Part shown: positions 37,812-48,348 of the stretch, one piece after another
Layout: every line of letters starts with the position of its first letter
Numbering within the stretch: the stretch's first letter is position 1
Assembly (NCBI RefSeq): GCF_000296775.1
Contig: NZ_AJLE01000011.1
Coordinates: 46,610 to 110,609, forward strand
Length of the DNA: 64,000 bases
From: Sulfurovum sp. AR
Lineage (GTDB): Bacteria > Campylobacterota > Campylobacteria > Campylobacterales > Sulfurovaceae
Direction of reading: 5' to 3'
Program-made: the position numbers and the translations under genes
The notes under the pieces: model-generated
Told to the model about the DNA's origin: nothing
What the model saw: the letters and a program-made list of their open reading frames with translations, nothing else
Databases searched by the model: none

Positions 37812-38063
37812 TTACTCCTTAGGTTCTAACTGTTTTAATTCAAAATACTCTTTTTGAAGTCTTTGATTTTCCACTTTTAATATTTTCTCTTCAAGAGACA
37901 AGCCTTGTTTTTTCTCTTTTAACTGATTCAAAACAGTTAGTGAGTTCTCCCCGTAGACCAAGACACCAACATAGATGCCAAAGAGAAGGATACCCAGGAC
38001 TGTCACTAAGAAAGCTTTTAGTGACAGTCCGGCTATACTATCTTCCTCTCTCGGACCTGCCAT
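37812..38063 (-). CDS. FtsB/DivIC-like septum protein
   Basis: This 83-residue bitopic protein has a cytosolic N-terminus, one membrane helix (about 14-37) and a periplasmic coiled coil (40-75, ending VENQRLQKEYFELKQLEPKE). Its size, topology and place after eno match the FtsB-like protein seen in Campylobacterota. It would join the divisome FtsQLB complex. Confidence 0.8.
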   Translation of the reverse strand: MAGPREEDSIAGLSLKAFLVTVLGILLFGIYVGVLVYGENSLTVLNQLKEKKQGLSLEEKILKVENQRLQKEYFELKQLEPKE

Positions 38064-38078
38064 ATATTATACCTTCAT

Positions 38079-39362
<1,284 letters not shown>

Positions 39363-39494
39363 TTACATATTTGCTATTTTACATTTATCTATTATTTTAT
39401 CGAATTTTACCCAATACTTAAGTAAATATTTATCTCAAAGAATCATTAGGAAGCCAGAGTGTAGCATAATGTGAAGTTTTGTTCTTCTTCATCT

Positions 39495-39523
39495 AAAAAA
39501 ACCTCATTTTAAAAGATATGAGG
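39495..39523 (-). terminator. Intrinsic terminator downstream of recA
   Basis: The stem CCTCAT/ATGAGG is followed on the minus strand by seven Ts. It lies between recA and eno, so eno probably has its own promoter in 39354-39490. Confidence 0.7.
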
Positions 39524-39603
39524 GAACCCTTAGAAGAGTAAAAGTAGTAAGGTGTAGTTATTTTAATTTATTGGGTTATTATAGAAGAGTATCAAATCAT
39601 GCC

Positions 39604-39630
39604 AGAACCTCCAAGGGTATTTGAGGTTCT
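39604..39630 (-). terminator. Hairpin just after recA
   Basis: An 8-bp stem (AGAACCTC/GAGGTTCT) lies 18 bases past the recA stop and has no U-run. It may stabilise the recA mRNA end ahead of the true terminator at 39495-39523. Confidence 0.4.
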
Positions 39631-39647
39631 AGGTTAGATGTTCAGAT

Positions 39648-40685
39648 TTAATCTTCGATCATTTCGCTCTCATCTACTGCCAAGGCTTCACCAAAGCCGA
39701 GTGCTTCTTTGATTTTGCCTTCTAGTTCTGCCATCAGTTCAGGATTTTCTTTGATGGTGATCTTTGCATTCTCCTTCCCTTGTCCCAGTTTCTCACTACC
39801 ATAAGAGAACCATGCACCTGATTTGTCAATGATATCCATCTTCACACCATAATCAATAAGTTCTCCTACAAAAGATATCCCCTCACCGAACATAATGTCA
39901 AACTCAGCCTGTCTAAATGGAGGTGCTACTTTATTTTTCACTACTTTTGCTTTGACACGGTTACCTATAGAAGATTCACCTTGTTTGAGTGTCGCGATAC
40001 GACGCACATCAATTCTCACAGAACAGTAAAATTTGAGTGCATTCCCCCCTGTCGTTGTTTCTGGTGATCCGTATCCCATGGTACCGATCTTCATACGAAT
40101 TTGGTTAATGAAGATCACTGTTGTGTTCGTTTTATGCAAAATTGCAGTGAGTTTACGTAGTGCTTGTGACATCAATCTTGCCTGAAGTCCCACATGCTGA
40201 TCACCCATATCTCCCTCTATCTCACTTTTTGGCGTAAGTGCGGCAACAGAGTCAACAATGATCAGATCAACTGCTGCTGATCTTGCCAAGGTTTCAAGTA
40301 CATCCAGTGCCTGCTCACCAAAATCCGGTTGAGAAACCAAAAGATTATCCGTATCCACACCCAGATTTCTGGCATACACCACATCCAGTGCATGTTCTGC
40401 ATCGATGAATGCACACACCATATTTTTTTTCTGTGCTGAAGCAATGGTCTGTAAGGCAAGTGTGGTTTTACCAGATGACTCAGGACCATAGATCTCTATG
40501 ATACGCCCTTGAGGTATACCGCCGATCCCTAATGCCATGTCTAAACCGAGTGAGCCTGTTGAGATAGATTCGATAGGTTCGAACTCTTTATCTCCAAGTC
40601 TCATCAGCGTACCTTTACCAAACGTCTTATCGATCTGCTTGATCGCCATATCCAGTGCTTTTTGTTTATTTGCATCCATTGCCAT
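39648..40685 (-). CDS. recA: Recombinase RecA
   Basis: This 345-residue recombinase has Walker [10 protein letters not shown] (67-75), [12 protein letters not shown] and the DNA-binding loops. In bacteria with an S24-type regulator, its filament triggers repressor self-cleavage. The ATG at 40685 ([11 protein letters not shown]) has AAGG eight bases upstream and matches family starts; an ATG two codons earlier is possible. A perfect 15-bp palindrome lies 72 bases upstream (40757-40771). Confidence 0.98.
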   Translation of the reverse strand: MAMDANKQKALDMAIKQIDKTFGKGTLMRLGDKEFEPIESISTGSLGLDMALGIGGIPQGRIIEIYGPESSGKTTLALQTIASAQKKNMVCAFIDAEHALDVVYARNLGVDTDNLLVSQPDFGEQALDVLETLARSAAVDLIIVDSVAALTPKSEIEGDMGDQHVGLQARLMSQALRKLTAILHKTNTTVIFINQIRMKIGTMGYGSPETTTGGNALKFYCSVRIDVRRIATLKQGESSIGNRVKAKVVKNKVAPPFRQAEFDIMFGEGISFVGELIDYGVKMDIIDKSGAWFSYGSEKLGQGKENAKITIKENPELMAELEGKIKEALGFGEALAVDESEMIED

Positions 40686-40756
40686 TGTCATATCCTTAAC
40701 CTTAATGTTGAATTCTAGCACCATTCTATTACGTTTCCCATGCGAGTTTCAAAAAT

Positions 40757-40771
40757 ATGTCAAATTGACAT
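40757..40771. promoter_or_regulatory. Perfect palindrome upstream of recA (candidate SOS-like operator)
   Basis: ATGTCAA-A-TTGACAT has 7-bp perfect arms around one base. It lies between divergent recA and mqnD and is nearly identical to the operator beside the CI-type S24 repressor (12565-12579). I take it as a repressor site, but no binding data exist here. Confidence 0.65.
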
Positions 40772-40856
40772 GTTTTTTATAAAATTTTCTCAAAAGTTGC
40801 CACAAATACAAACAATGATAAAATACATCTATCCTAACAAAGAGAGTACCCTATCC

Positions 40857-41720
40857 ATGAATCCTATACAATTAGCCCATTCTCCAGATGCAGATGATAT
40901 TTTTATGTATTTTGCCATTAAATTCGGATGGGTTGATACCAAAGGCTATACGTTTGAGAACATTGGTCTTGACATTGAAACGCTCAATGTAGAAGCACTA
41001 AAAGGAACCTATGATGTCTCTGCCATCAGTTTTGGGATGTATCCGCTCATTAAAGATGAGTATGCGTTGCTTCGTACCGCAGTAAGTTTCGGTGAGGGGT
41101 ATGGTCCCAAGCTCATACGCCGCAAAGATAAAAAGCTCAAACGCAATTTTAAAGTGGCGCTTTCTGGAAAATACACGACCAATGCCATGCTGTTCAGGAT
41201 CTATTATCCTGATGCAAGACCTGTCTATATGGATTTCCTTGAGATAGAAGAGGCTGTCGTTTCAGGAAAGGTCGATGCAGGTGTACTGATCCATGAGTCC
41301 ATCTTGGATTTTGATACAAGTCTGGAAGTTGAAAAAGAGGTATGGGATATTTGGGTAGAGTTGGCAGGAGAAGGTCTCCCCCTACCCCTTGGCGGTATGG
41401 CGATACGAAGAAGTCTACCATTGAACCGTGCTATCGATATAGAAAATATTCTCATTGAGGGTGTGAAAGTGGCTAATGAGCGAAAAGAGGAACTCTGTGC
41501 CAAACTGGAAGCAGAACACCTTGTACGCATCTCAGATAAAATGCTTAAAAAATATCTTGATATGTATGCCTCTGATACATCGGTCGAACTCTCTACGCTT
41601 CAAATAAAAGCACTTGACAGACTCTATGAATTGGGCTTTCAGCATGGGTTATGGGAAACACCTATCAAAACGGAAGAGTATTTGATCCCCAAAGAGTATG
41701 AAACCCTCCGGAACAGCTAA
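40857..41720 (+). CDS. mqnD: 1,4-dihydroxy-6-naphthoate synthase MqnD
   Basis: This 287-residue protein converts cyclic dehypoxanthine futalosine to 1,4-dihydroxy-6-naphthoate in menaquinone synthesis. Family signs are LAHSPDADDIFMYFAI, DVSAISFGMYPLI, and LPLPLGGMAIRR. The ATG at 40857 (MNPIQLAHSPD) is taken; the frame is open from 40740 without conservation. It shares the pathway with mqnA (14758-15405). murB follows with no gap. Confidence 0.93.
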   Translation: MNPIQLAHSPDADDIFMYFAIKFGWVDTKGYTFENIGLDIETLNVEALKGTYDVSAISFGMYPLIKDEYALLRTAVSFGEGYGPKLIRRKDKKLKRNFKVALSGKYTTNAMLFRIYYPDARPVYMDFLEIEEAVVSGKVDAGVLIHESILDFDTSLEVEKEVWDIWVELAGEGLPLPLGGMAIRRSLPLNRAIDIENILIEGVKVANERKEELCAKLEAEHLVRISDKMLKKYLDMYASDTSVELSTLQIKALDRLYELGFQHGLWETPIKTEEYLIPKEYETLRNS

Positions 41721-42497
41721 ATGTTTTTTAAGACCATAGACTTTTCCAAATACTCCAGTATCAAAGTGGGGCAGCCCACACAAGTCCTAATGATAGAAGA
41801 GGGTGATACCATACCTGAGAACAGGTACCTCATCGGAGGTGCGAACAACCTGCTTGTCTCGCCTACACCTCCTCCGCTTATGATGCTCTCTAAAGATTTT
41901 GCTACTATCACCCAAGAAGATAATATGCTGGTGATTGGTGCAGCGATGCCCACAGGACGCATCGTCTCTTATGCGAAGAAACATGATATTGGCGGTTTTG
42001 AGTTTTGCTCCAAACTTCCAGGAACACTAGGTGGCATGCTTGCTATGAATGCAGGTGTCAAAGCATATGAGATATTTAATATTTTACACTCCGTAAAGAT
42101 CAATGGAAAATGGGTTTTAGCAGATGAGATAGAACACGGCTATCGTTTCGCTAAACTGGGAGGTATCGTAACCCATGCAAAGTTTGAGATACAGCATGGT
42201 TTTGACCAAAAACTCCTAGATGAACTGCTCAACCTACGATCCAATCAACCGCTTGAACCAAGTGCAGGTTCTGCATTTAAAAACCCTGAAGGTGATTATG
42301 CCGGACGTCTAATAGAAGCTGTGGGATTAAAAGGCGTACGCAAAGGTCAAATGCAATGGAGTACGGTGCATGCCAATTTCTTGGTCAATTTAGGAGGAGG
42401 AACGTATGAGGAAGCCAAGTCACTTATAGACCTGGCAAAAAGTAAAGTGTTAAATCGATTTAATATAGTATTAATCGAAGAGATAAAGCTTCTCTAA
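41721..42497 (+). CDS. murB: UDP-N-acetylenolpyruvoylglucosamine reductase
   Basis: This 258-residue flavoenzyme makes UDP-MurNAc for peptidoglycan. It has the FAD-binding LIGGANNLLVS, the GFEFCSKLPGTLGGMLAMNA block and the C-terminal PSAGSAFKNPEGDYAGRLIE with the catalytic Ser. It is the short type without the extra C-terminal domain. The ATG directly follows the mqnD stop. Confidence 0.95.
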   Translation: MFFKTIDFSKYSSIKVGQPTQVLMIEEGDTIPENRYLIGGANNLLVSPTPPPLMMLSKDFATITQEDNMLVIGAAMPTGRIVSYAKKHDIGGFEFCSKLPGTLGGMLAMNAGVKAYEIFNILHSVKINGKWVLADEIEHGYRFAKLGGIVTHAKFEIQHGFDQKLLDELLNLRSNQPLEPSAGSAFKNPEGDYAGRLIEAVGLKGVRKGQMQWSTVHANFLVNLGGGTYEEAKSLIDLAKSKVLNRFNIVLIEEIKLL

Positions 42498-42502
42498 AAA
42501 AC

Positions 42503-43027
42503 CTATTTTACATCTTTTGATCTAGAAAATACATACCCTTCACCTAAACAACGGACACATCTAATATAATTAGACTCACTAGGTTTTCTTGCATACTGCA
42601 TTGCATCTGCTGTGAATACCACATAATATCTGTTCTCTGTACTAGGTGTAGTCGACCAAAAGTCTGAACCACGATAGTATGCAAAGGGATTACCTGGTGC
42701 CTCATGTACATGTGATAATTCATCTGCTGTAGGCAATCTCCAGTCATTATATCCTGCATAGTTCAATGTACGACAGTAATTCATCGCATGTCTATGCTTC
42801 CCAGCTTTACCTACTGAATGTCCACGTTTGTACGCACCATCTTCTCCATCTGTATAGGCTGCATCCTGCCACATAAGGCCTGCATCCGATTCAATGTAGA
42901 CCTTATTGGTCTTGCAAGGTGTTTGTGATACTTCAGCTACAGGTGCAAGCGTTTCGGTTGCATCTCCCCCTGCCATCAGTAAAGTTGTGAACATAGATAA
43001 ACATGCCGATATCAGTACTTTTTTCAT
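42503..43027 (-). CDS. Exported DUF1566 domain protein
   Basis: This 174-residue protein has a signal peptide (1-19, MKKVLISACLSMFTTLLMAG) and a DUF1566 domain: GLMWQDAAYTDGE, the NYCRTLNYAGYNDWRLPTADEL core and FWSTTPS. Such domains belong to a C-type-lectin-like fold. Its role is unknown. It converges with murB. Confidence 0.85.
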   Translation of the reverse strand: MKKVLISACLSMFTTLLMAGGDATETLAPVAEVSQTPCKTNKVYIESDAGLMWQDAAYTDGEDGAYKRGHSVGKAGKHRHAMNYCRTLNYAGYNDWRLPTADELSHVHEAPGNPFAYYRGSDFWSTTPSTENRYYVVFTADAMQYARKPSESNYIRCVRCLGEGYVFSRSKDVK

Positions 43028-43135
43028 ATTTTTCTCCTTTGGTTACCCAATATTATTCAATATGATAATATAAGATACATCAAACCAAGCTAAATTTTAC
43101 ATATAATCTGAAATAATCTAATATTATATAACGAA

Positions 43136-43729
43136 TCATGCATGTATTTCTATTTCTACACCTTTTTCAACAGCCGCCCAAAGTCTATCCATAGCAAGGT
43201 TTGGGACTGCCATACATCCCTCTGTCCAATCACGTGAAAGGGTATACTCATCCCCTCGTCCATCTGCATTCCACTTAGGTTGTCCATGGATCGTGATATA
43301 CCCACCCGGATTTACACCTCTTTTCCTTGCTCTTGCCTTATCAGCCTCACTCGGGTAAGAGATCATAAGCGACCTATAGAGTCTTGCATCACATTTCTTT
43401 CTCACAATGCTATAGGTACCCTCCGGCGTTCTATAATCTCCCGCCTTTACTTTGTTCCCAGCGTCAGCGCCACCATTTGCACCTAGAGAGATACGGAACG
43501 TTTCAACCACTTTACCATCTTTATAGGCATACAACACTCTTTTTTTCTTATAGACAACGATCTTATCTATTTTATTCTTGTGGTCTATCTCTGCCCCACT
43601 TGCTAATTCCTTTATACACTCTTTTGTTGCATAAGGTGTATTATCCACCTTTCCATAGTAAGGTGTTTCTCCACACCCAACGATGAAGAGTACAACAAGC
43701 AGGCCTAGCATACCCCATTTTATCTTCAT
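43136..43729 (-). CDS. L,D-transpeptidase-like lipoprotein (YkuD)
   Basis: This 197-residue protein starts MKIKWGMLGLLVVLFIVGCG, a lipoprotein signal with lipobox IVGC. It has a YkuD domain with the catalytic signature HGQPKWNAD and SRDWTEGCMAV (the Cys is the nucleophile). It could crosslink peptidoglycan or modify it. A near copy lies at 44148-44717. The ATG at 43729 is taken because it starts the signal peptide. Confidence 0.88.
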   Translation of the reverse strand: MKIKWGMLGLLVVLFIVGCGETPYYGKVDNTPYATKECIKELASGAEIDHKNKIDKIVVYKKKRVLYAYKDGKVVETFRISLGANGGADAGNKVKAGDYRTPEGTYSIVRKKCDARLYRSLMISYPSEADKARARKRGVNPGGYITIHGQPKWNADGRGDEYTLSRDWTEGCMAVPNLAMDRLWAAVEKGVEIEIHA

Positions 43730-43751
43730 AGCTTTCCTTTCATAAGAACAA

Positions 43752-44138
43752 TCAACCCCAATCCTCATTTTGGCGTTTGGATTTATGTTTATCTTTTTTG
43801 TAAGAGGTACCGTTCTTTAACTTCTGCAACCGATTTAAATTACTCATCTCTGCCTCACGTATATCGGAAAGATTTTTATCCGAAAACTCCTCAACCAGGC
43901 ATGTACTTTGATAGATACGCGTGATATACTCTTTAAGTTGTTGATGATACTCAGATTCTAACTGCACCTCTTCTTTTTCATCAAACTTACTTTTTAGCTG
44001 CCCAAATTTTTTAACAAAATTCTCAGCAGTCACATGCTCATCTCTGAACATACGAAAAAGGTTTTTACTGATCTTTTCGAGTTCTACTATATATTTCTGA
44101 CGATTAAATTTGTCGATCTGTTTTTGCGTATATCTCAC
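43752..44138 (-). CDS. Hypothetical charged helical protein
   Basis: This 128-residue cytosolic protein is rich in Lys/Glu and mostly helical, with a basic tail (KNGTSYKKDKHKSKRQNEDW). It sits between two L,D-transpeptidase genes on the same strand. I do not recognise a family. Confidence 0.7.
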   Translation of the reverse strand: MRYTQKQIDKFNRQKYIVELEKISKNLFRMFRDEHVTAENFVKKFGQLKSKFDEKEEVQLESEYHQQLKEYITRIYQSTCLVEEFSDKNLSDIREAEMSNLNRLQKLKNGTSYKKDKHKSKRQNEDWG

Positions 44139-44147
44139 AAGCCACCT

Positions 44148-44717
44148 TTATCGTATAATAATAGGGACACCTTCACGCACAGCATACCACAACTCTTTCA
44201 TGGCAGAGTTTGTCACAGCCACACACCCTTGCGTCCAATTTTTAGATAACGTATAGCTATCTCCCTTACCATCCGCATTCCAGGTAGGCTGTCCATGAAG
44301 CGTCACCGCTCCACCTGGATTAACGCCCCTTCTAGCAGCACTTACTTTGTCTTCAGGACGTGGGTATGAGATACAAAGAGAACGAAAGTATTGAGGAGAA
44401 CATAGTTTTCTGGAGATCCAAAATTCACCTTCAGGTGTTCTATTGTCGCCTTGCTGCTGCTTGTGCCCTATCGGATTTTTCCCTAAAGAGACAGGAAGTG
44501 TATTTTGTACTTTACCCTCTTTATACAAATACATTTTACGCTCTTTCTTGACCACAACGATCTTATCGATACTTTCACCCTGAGAATAATCTTCAGCCTC
44601 TAGTAACTCTTCTTTGCACTCTTCTAAAGTATAGTGGTTATTCACTACCCTAGGTTCAAGAGGTTGCTTACATCCTGTCAACCATAAAAGCATTATAAAT
44701 CCATAAAGATATCGCAT
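44148..44717 (-). CDS. L,D-transpeptidase-like lipoprotein, second copy
   Basis: This 189-residue protein starts MRYLYGFIMLLWLTGCKQ, with lipobox LTGC. It has the same YkuD catalytic region as its neighbour (HGQPTWNADGKGDSYTLSKN, then WTQGCVAV). The two proteins share the segment order along their length, indicating tandem duplication. The ATG at 44717 is taken; the upstream open frame covers a terminator hairpin. Confidence 0.87.
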   Translation of the reverse strand: MRYLYGFIMLLWLTGCKQPLEPRVVNNHYTLEECKEELLEAEDYSQGESIDKIVVVKKERKMYLYKEGKVQNTLPVSLGKNPIGHKQQQGDNRTPEGEFWISRKLCSPQYFRSLCISYPRPEDKVSAARRGVNPGGAVTLHGQPTWNADGKGDSYTLSKNWTQGCVAVTNSAMKELWYAVREGVPIIIR

Positions 44718-44822
44718 ATTGTTTACTGTCCTTGAAGCGTATAATGAGGAAATTTTAGCACAAGTTAGATAACTAACGGTAAATAAAAAAGAGTCAACGG
44801 CAAGAGAAAAAGAGTAGGTAGA

Positions 44823-44853
44823 GATAAACACTCTTCAAAAGAAGAGGTTTATC
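44823..44853 (-). terminator. Terminator after tpx
   Basis: GATAAAC-A-CTCTTC pairs with GAAGAG-GTTTATC around AAAA (13 pairs, one bulge), followed on the minus strand by a T-rich stretch. Confidence 0.7.
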
Positions 44854-44870
44854 GAAAAGGAGTAAGCAAA

Positions 44871-45386
44871 TTAACAAGCTGCCTTAGCTGCTGCCAATGC
44901 TTCTTCATAGTTAGGCTCTTCTGTAATTTCTGGAACCACTTGCTTATAAGCAACTTTACCATCTTTACCGATCACAAAGATAACTCTAGCCATGATACCT
45001 GCTAAAGGACCATCTGCCAAAAGAACACCATAATTGTTAGCAAAATCTTTGTTTCTAAAGTCTGAACATACTTTAATGTTATCGATCCCTGCAGCACCAC
45101 ACCATCTAGCTGCAGCAAATGGAAGGTCCATAGAGACTGTAATGACTTCTACACCGTCAAGACCAGCAGCTTCAGTATTAAATCTTCTAGTCTCTGCATC
45201 ACATACACCTGTGTCAAGTGATGGTACAGCAATGACCAATTGAACTTTACCTTCACCACCAATTGTTTCGTCTTGAAGCATTGGATCACAGTTTACTACT
45301 GTTGTTACTGGCGCTGTGTCACCTACATTGATTTCTGTACCTGCTAGGTTACATACGATGTCGTTTTTAAATGTTACTGTTGCCAT
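44871..45386 (-). CDS. tpx: Thiol peroxidase Tpx
   Basis: This 171-residue atypical 2-Cys peroxiredoxin reduces peroxides. The family regions VNCDPMLQDETIGG, VPSLDTGVCDAETRRF (peroxidatic Cys) and WCGAAGIDNIKVCSDF (resolving Cys) are present. Its length is that of other Tpx proteins. It is probably monocistronic, with a terminator behind. Confidence 0.96.
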   Translation of the reverse strand: MATVTFKNDIVCNLAGTEINVGDTAPVTTVVNCDPMLQDETIGGEGKVQLVIAVPSLDTGVCDAETRRFNTEAAGLDGVEVITVSMDLPFAAARWCGAAGIDNIKVCSDFRNKDFANNYGVLLADGPLAGIMARVIFVIGKDGKVAYKQVVPEITEEPNYEEALAAAKAAC

Positions 45387-45521
45387 TTAATTTCCTTAAA
45401 ATAATTTTTGTACATGCATTATCTCTTAAAAGATATAAATACAATCTTAAGTAGGACAAAAATACTCTTATTTATAAGAAAAAGTCAAAAAATCGATTTA
45501 AAAAACTAAGCTGTACCACAA

Positions 45522-46691
45522 TTACATCCCAGGCAGCCTAGGGATTCTTCCTAGTTTGGAATAACGGCAGTACAATCCCCACATCTTTTTCATCCAGTGA
45601 CCCACGATAGGCATAGGGATCATTTTCCCACCCTTGTCACTACGATAGACAAAGGCTGCACCATTACCCGTGTCCATCACGCACAAAATATTCAAATGTC
45701 CCATATAACTTCGTTTGGAATCAATGTTTTGTATACGATTCATAATATTATAGGCTACATTTTTAGCCATGACCTCAGCAACATGTCCTTGTTTGGCTCT
45801 CCACTCAGGCCCCATAAGAGAGGCAGAATCACCAATGGCATACACGCCATCAAAGCCTTCTATTTCATTATACTCATTGGTAACAATGTACCCCGCATCG
45901 CTGAGTGGCAGTCCAGACGCTTTGAGTATATGATGTCCCATCCCTGCCGAGATAAACATCGTCAGGTCCGATTCCAGTTTCGTTCCATCTGCAAAACAGA
46001 TACCATCTTCTTCAAAATGTGTGATCCTTGTCCCTGTTTTTCGATGAATATTCGTCATCTCGAACATCTTATCCATCATCACTAATGCTTTTTCACCCAT
46101 CTTTTGTCCAGGTTTTTCCATAGGGGCAAAAAAGGTAAGTTCAAAATTCTCACGTACCCCTTTTTTCTTCAGATAGGTATCCACATTAAAAAGTACTTCA
46201 AATGCAGGCCCTCCGCGAACAGCAGAGGTATCTTTGGGATTACCGCCAAAGCCCATGGCAATTCTTCCCTGTTTTTTCTGAATTAATGTCTCCAAACGTT
46301 CATAAAGTGCCGTAGCCTCTTCTGGCTTACCGCAGATTGAAAGTGTATGCTCCAACCCCTTCAACTGCATCTTGTCCTGTCCGAGTGCAACAACGATATA
46401 AGGGTAACCCTCCAAGATACGCCCACTCTCTAAAGTGACTTTTTTGGCTTCCGCGTCAAATTGAAGTACGGGGTCTATGATAAGCTGGAATCCATGTTTC
46501 ATCGCAAGCTTGTCGAGAGGGACAGAGACATCTTCCCGCGTTGCTTCACCCGTGGGTATCCAGATGGAAGTAGGATAGATATAAAAATAATCCCTGTCAC
46601 TCACCAGTGTGACATCCAAGTCTTGCTTTTTCAGATAGATCGCTGCTTCAACACCTGCAAAGCCGCCACCCAATACCAATACTTTATCCAT
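45522..46691 (-). CDS. Flavoprotein of the sulfide:quinone oxidoreductase/NDH-2 type
   Basis: This 389-residue protein starts with the FAD motif VLVLGGGFAGVEAA and has the second dinucleotide region DGVYAIGDSAS and a C-terminal region with a hydrophobic helix (MKKMWGLYCRYSKLG). It resembles sulfide:quinone oxidoreductases. Cysteines are at 120, 232, 337 and 375; the central catalytic Cys of classical SQR appears replaced in AVRGGPAFE. It may be a variant SQR or another quinone reductase. It is the last gene of the ccoG operon. Confidence 0.8.
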   Translation of the reverse strand: MDKVLVLGGGFAGVEAAIYLKKQDLDVTLVSDRDYFYIYPTSIWIPTGEATREDVSVPLDKLAMKHGFQLIIDPVLQFDAEAKKVTLESGRILEGYPYIVVALGQDKMQLKGLEHTLSICGKPEEATALYERLETLIQKKQGRIAMGFGGNPKDTSAVRGGPAFEVLFNVDTYLKKKGVRENFELTFFAPMEKPGQKMGEKALVMMDKMFEMTNIHRKTGTRITHFEEDGICFADGTKLESDLTMFISAGMGHHILKASGLPLSDAGYIVTNEYNEIEGFDGVYAIGDSASLMGPEWRAKQGHVAEVMAKNVAYNIMNRIQNIDSKRSYMGHLNILCVMDTGNGAAFVYRSDKGGKMIPMPIVGHWMKKMWGLYCRYSKLGRIPRLPGM

Positions 46692-46702
46692 CTGCCCTCC
46701 TG

Positions 46703-46894
46703 TTACTTGAATATACTAATGGCTTCTTGTGTTTCCAAACGGTCTGATACACTTGAATTTGCAATCAAAATACCATAGATTGCGCCTACCAAGAGGCCTG
46801 ATAGGATCACGATCCATACCGTTAATCTTTTTTCCGTACTGCCTTTAGCGTTGTAATCTTCAATGTTTTCAAGTGTTGGTTCTGTACTATGCAT
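46703..46894 (-). CDS. Small single-span membrane protein
   Basis: This 63-residue protein has a polar N-terminus and one membrane helix (about 26-46). It lies between ccoG and the SQR-like gene, a position often held by small oxidase-assembly proteins such as FixH/CcoH. It is too short and divergent for me to assign. Confidence 0.75.
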   Translation of the reverse strand: MHSTEPTLENIEDYNAKGSTEKRLTVWIVILSGLLVGAIYGILIANSSVSDRLETQEAISIFK

Positions 46895-46902
46895 CGTTTC
46901 TC

Positions 46903-48348
46903 CTATTTATTCACTAAGTCTGCACGAGGGTAGAAAAAGACCTGTTCTCTTTCCACCATGATCTTCTCTTTGTCATCTGTAGCATAGGCTCTTATCACTA
47001 TAGGGACAGGTACATCTTTTCTTGTATTGTTTGCCAGTTGCTCTTTTGTTTCCAGGACCACCACTTTTTTCTTTTTCTGACCTGCACCAAGTTCAAATGG
47101 CTCAGAAGGTCTCCTTATGGTGATCTTGTCATTCCCTACGATCTCAAAGTAGTAAGTATGATCTTGGCTGTCTGTATTGGCAAACATGAAAATATAGTCA
47201 TTCTGAACTATACCGTTGTCCAACACTTTATAGAGTCTTTGGCTCTTGTTGATATTTAGAAGCATATGCTCTTTTTTGCTTCCCATCACGAACAGTGTTA
47301 CCAGTACGATCAAAAGCACAGCAAAGTATGCAATGACCTTGCCTCTAAAGTAGTTCGTTTTACCTTCATGACGAAGGGTCTCTTTTTCACTTGACCACTG
47401 CACCAGACTTGGTTTACCTAATGCGCCCATCACTGAAGTACAAGCATCTACACACTCCAGACAGTTGATACACTCAAGCTGAAGTCCTTTACGGATATCG
47501 ATATGTGTCGGACACACGGTCACACAACTTTCACATGTGGTACACTCGGCATTCGGTTCGATACTTAAAAGATCTTTTTGTTTCGTAAATTTCTTTTCTC
47601 TCTCATACCCATGTCCTTCGTAAATGTCACCACCTCTTATAGGATCATAAACAGCCATAATCGTGTCATCATCATACAGTACAGACTGCACACGGCTATA
47701 AGGACAGACATAGACACAAAAGTTCTCTTTGATGAATACCACATCAAGTATGATAAAGAGTGCCGTACTCACCAACACACCTACCAACACCATATGTTCA
47801 GCAGGATCGCTCAAATACCTGAAGAAGTCTTCAGGAGGTACAAAGTACCATAAAAAGTTGGCAGAAGCTACAAATGCCAACACAGACCAGAGCAAGATAG
47901 CGATCACACTTTTTACTTTGTTCTCCATTTTACTCATATCCGGTTCTTTTTGCTTGTTTTTGATCTTTTTTCTCAGCCCTAAAAGTTTTGTCTCTATACC
48001 ATCTCTATAGATCACCCTGAAAATGGTCTGAGGACAGGCCCAACCACACCATGCTCTACCTCCCACCGCTGTGACGGCAAAGATACCCAGGAAAAGAAGC
48101 ATCAGCAGAAACGGCATTAAGTAGAGCTCTTGCATATCAAAAGCGATCCCTGCCAAATGCAGTTTTTTCTGATCAAAACTCAATAAAAAGAGATGGTTAC
48201 CATTGATCGTGATCCATGGCATAACCATGGCGATGACCGTTGCGGCTGCATAGAACCAATATCTTTTGATACGATAAGGTACCCAACCTTTTAAATACTC
48301 TTTTGCCTGATTTTTCTTTGGTTTTTCTGTTGTTATTGTAGATTCCAT
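46903..48348 (-). CDS. ccoG: Cytochrome c oxidase accessory protein CcoG
   Basis: This 481-residue polyferredoxin has several membrane helices and [4Fe-4S] motifs (CGWACPQTIFR, CTTCESCVTVCP, CINCLECVDAC). A periplasmic C-terminal IG-like domain follows. CcoG (FixG/RdxA) helps reduce copper for cbb3 oxidase assembly. The ATG directly follows the stop of the regulator upstream. Confidence 0.95.
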   Translation of the reverse strand: MESTITTEKPKKNQAKEYLKGWVPYRIKRYWFYAAATVIAMVMPWITINGNHLFLLSFDQKKLHLAGIAFDMQELYLMPFLLMLLFLGIFAVTAVGGRAWCGWACPQTIFRVIYRDGIETKLLGLRKKIKNKQKEPDMSKMENKVKSVIAILLWSVLAFVASANFLWYFVPPEDFFRYLSDPAEHMVLVGVLVSTALFIILDVVFIKENFCVYVCPYSRVQSVLYDDDTIMAVYDPIRGGDIYEGHGYEREKKFTKQKDLLSIEPNAECTTCESCVTVCPTHIDIRKGLQLECINCLECVDACTSVMGALGKPSLVQWSSEKETLRHEGKTNYFRGKVIAYFAVLLIVLVTLFVMGSKKEHMLLNINKSQRLYKVLDNGIVQNDYIFMFANTDSQDHTYYFEIVGNDKITIRRPSEPFELGAGQKKKKVVVLETKEQLANNTRKDVPVPIVIRAYATDDKEKIMVEREQVFFYPRADLVNK

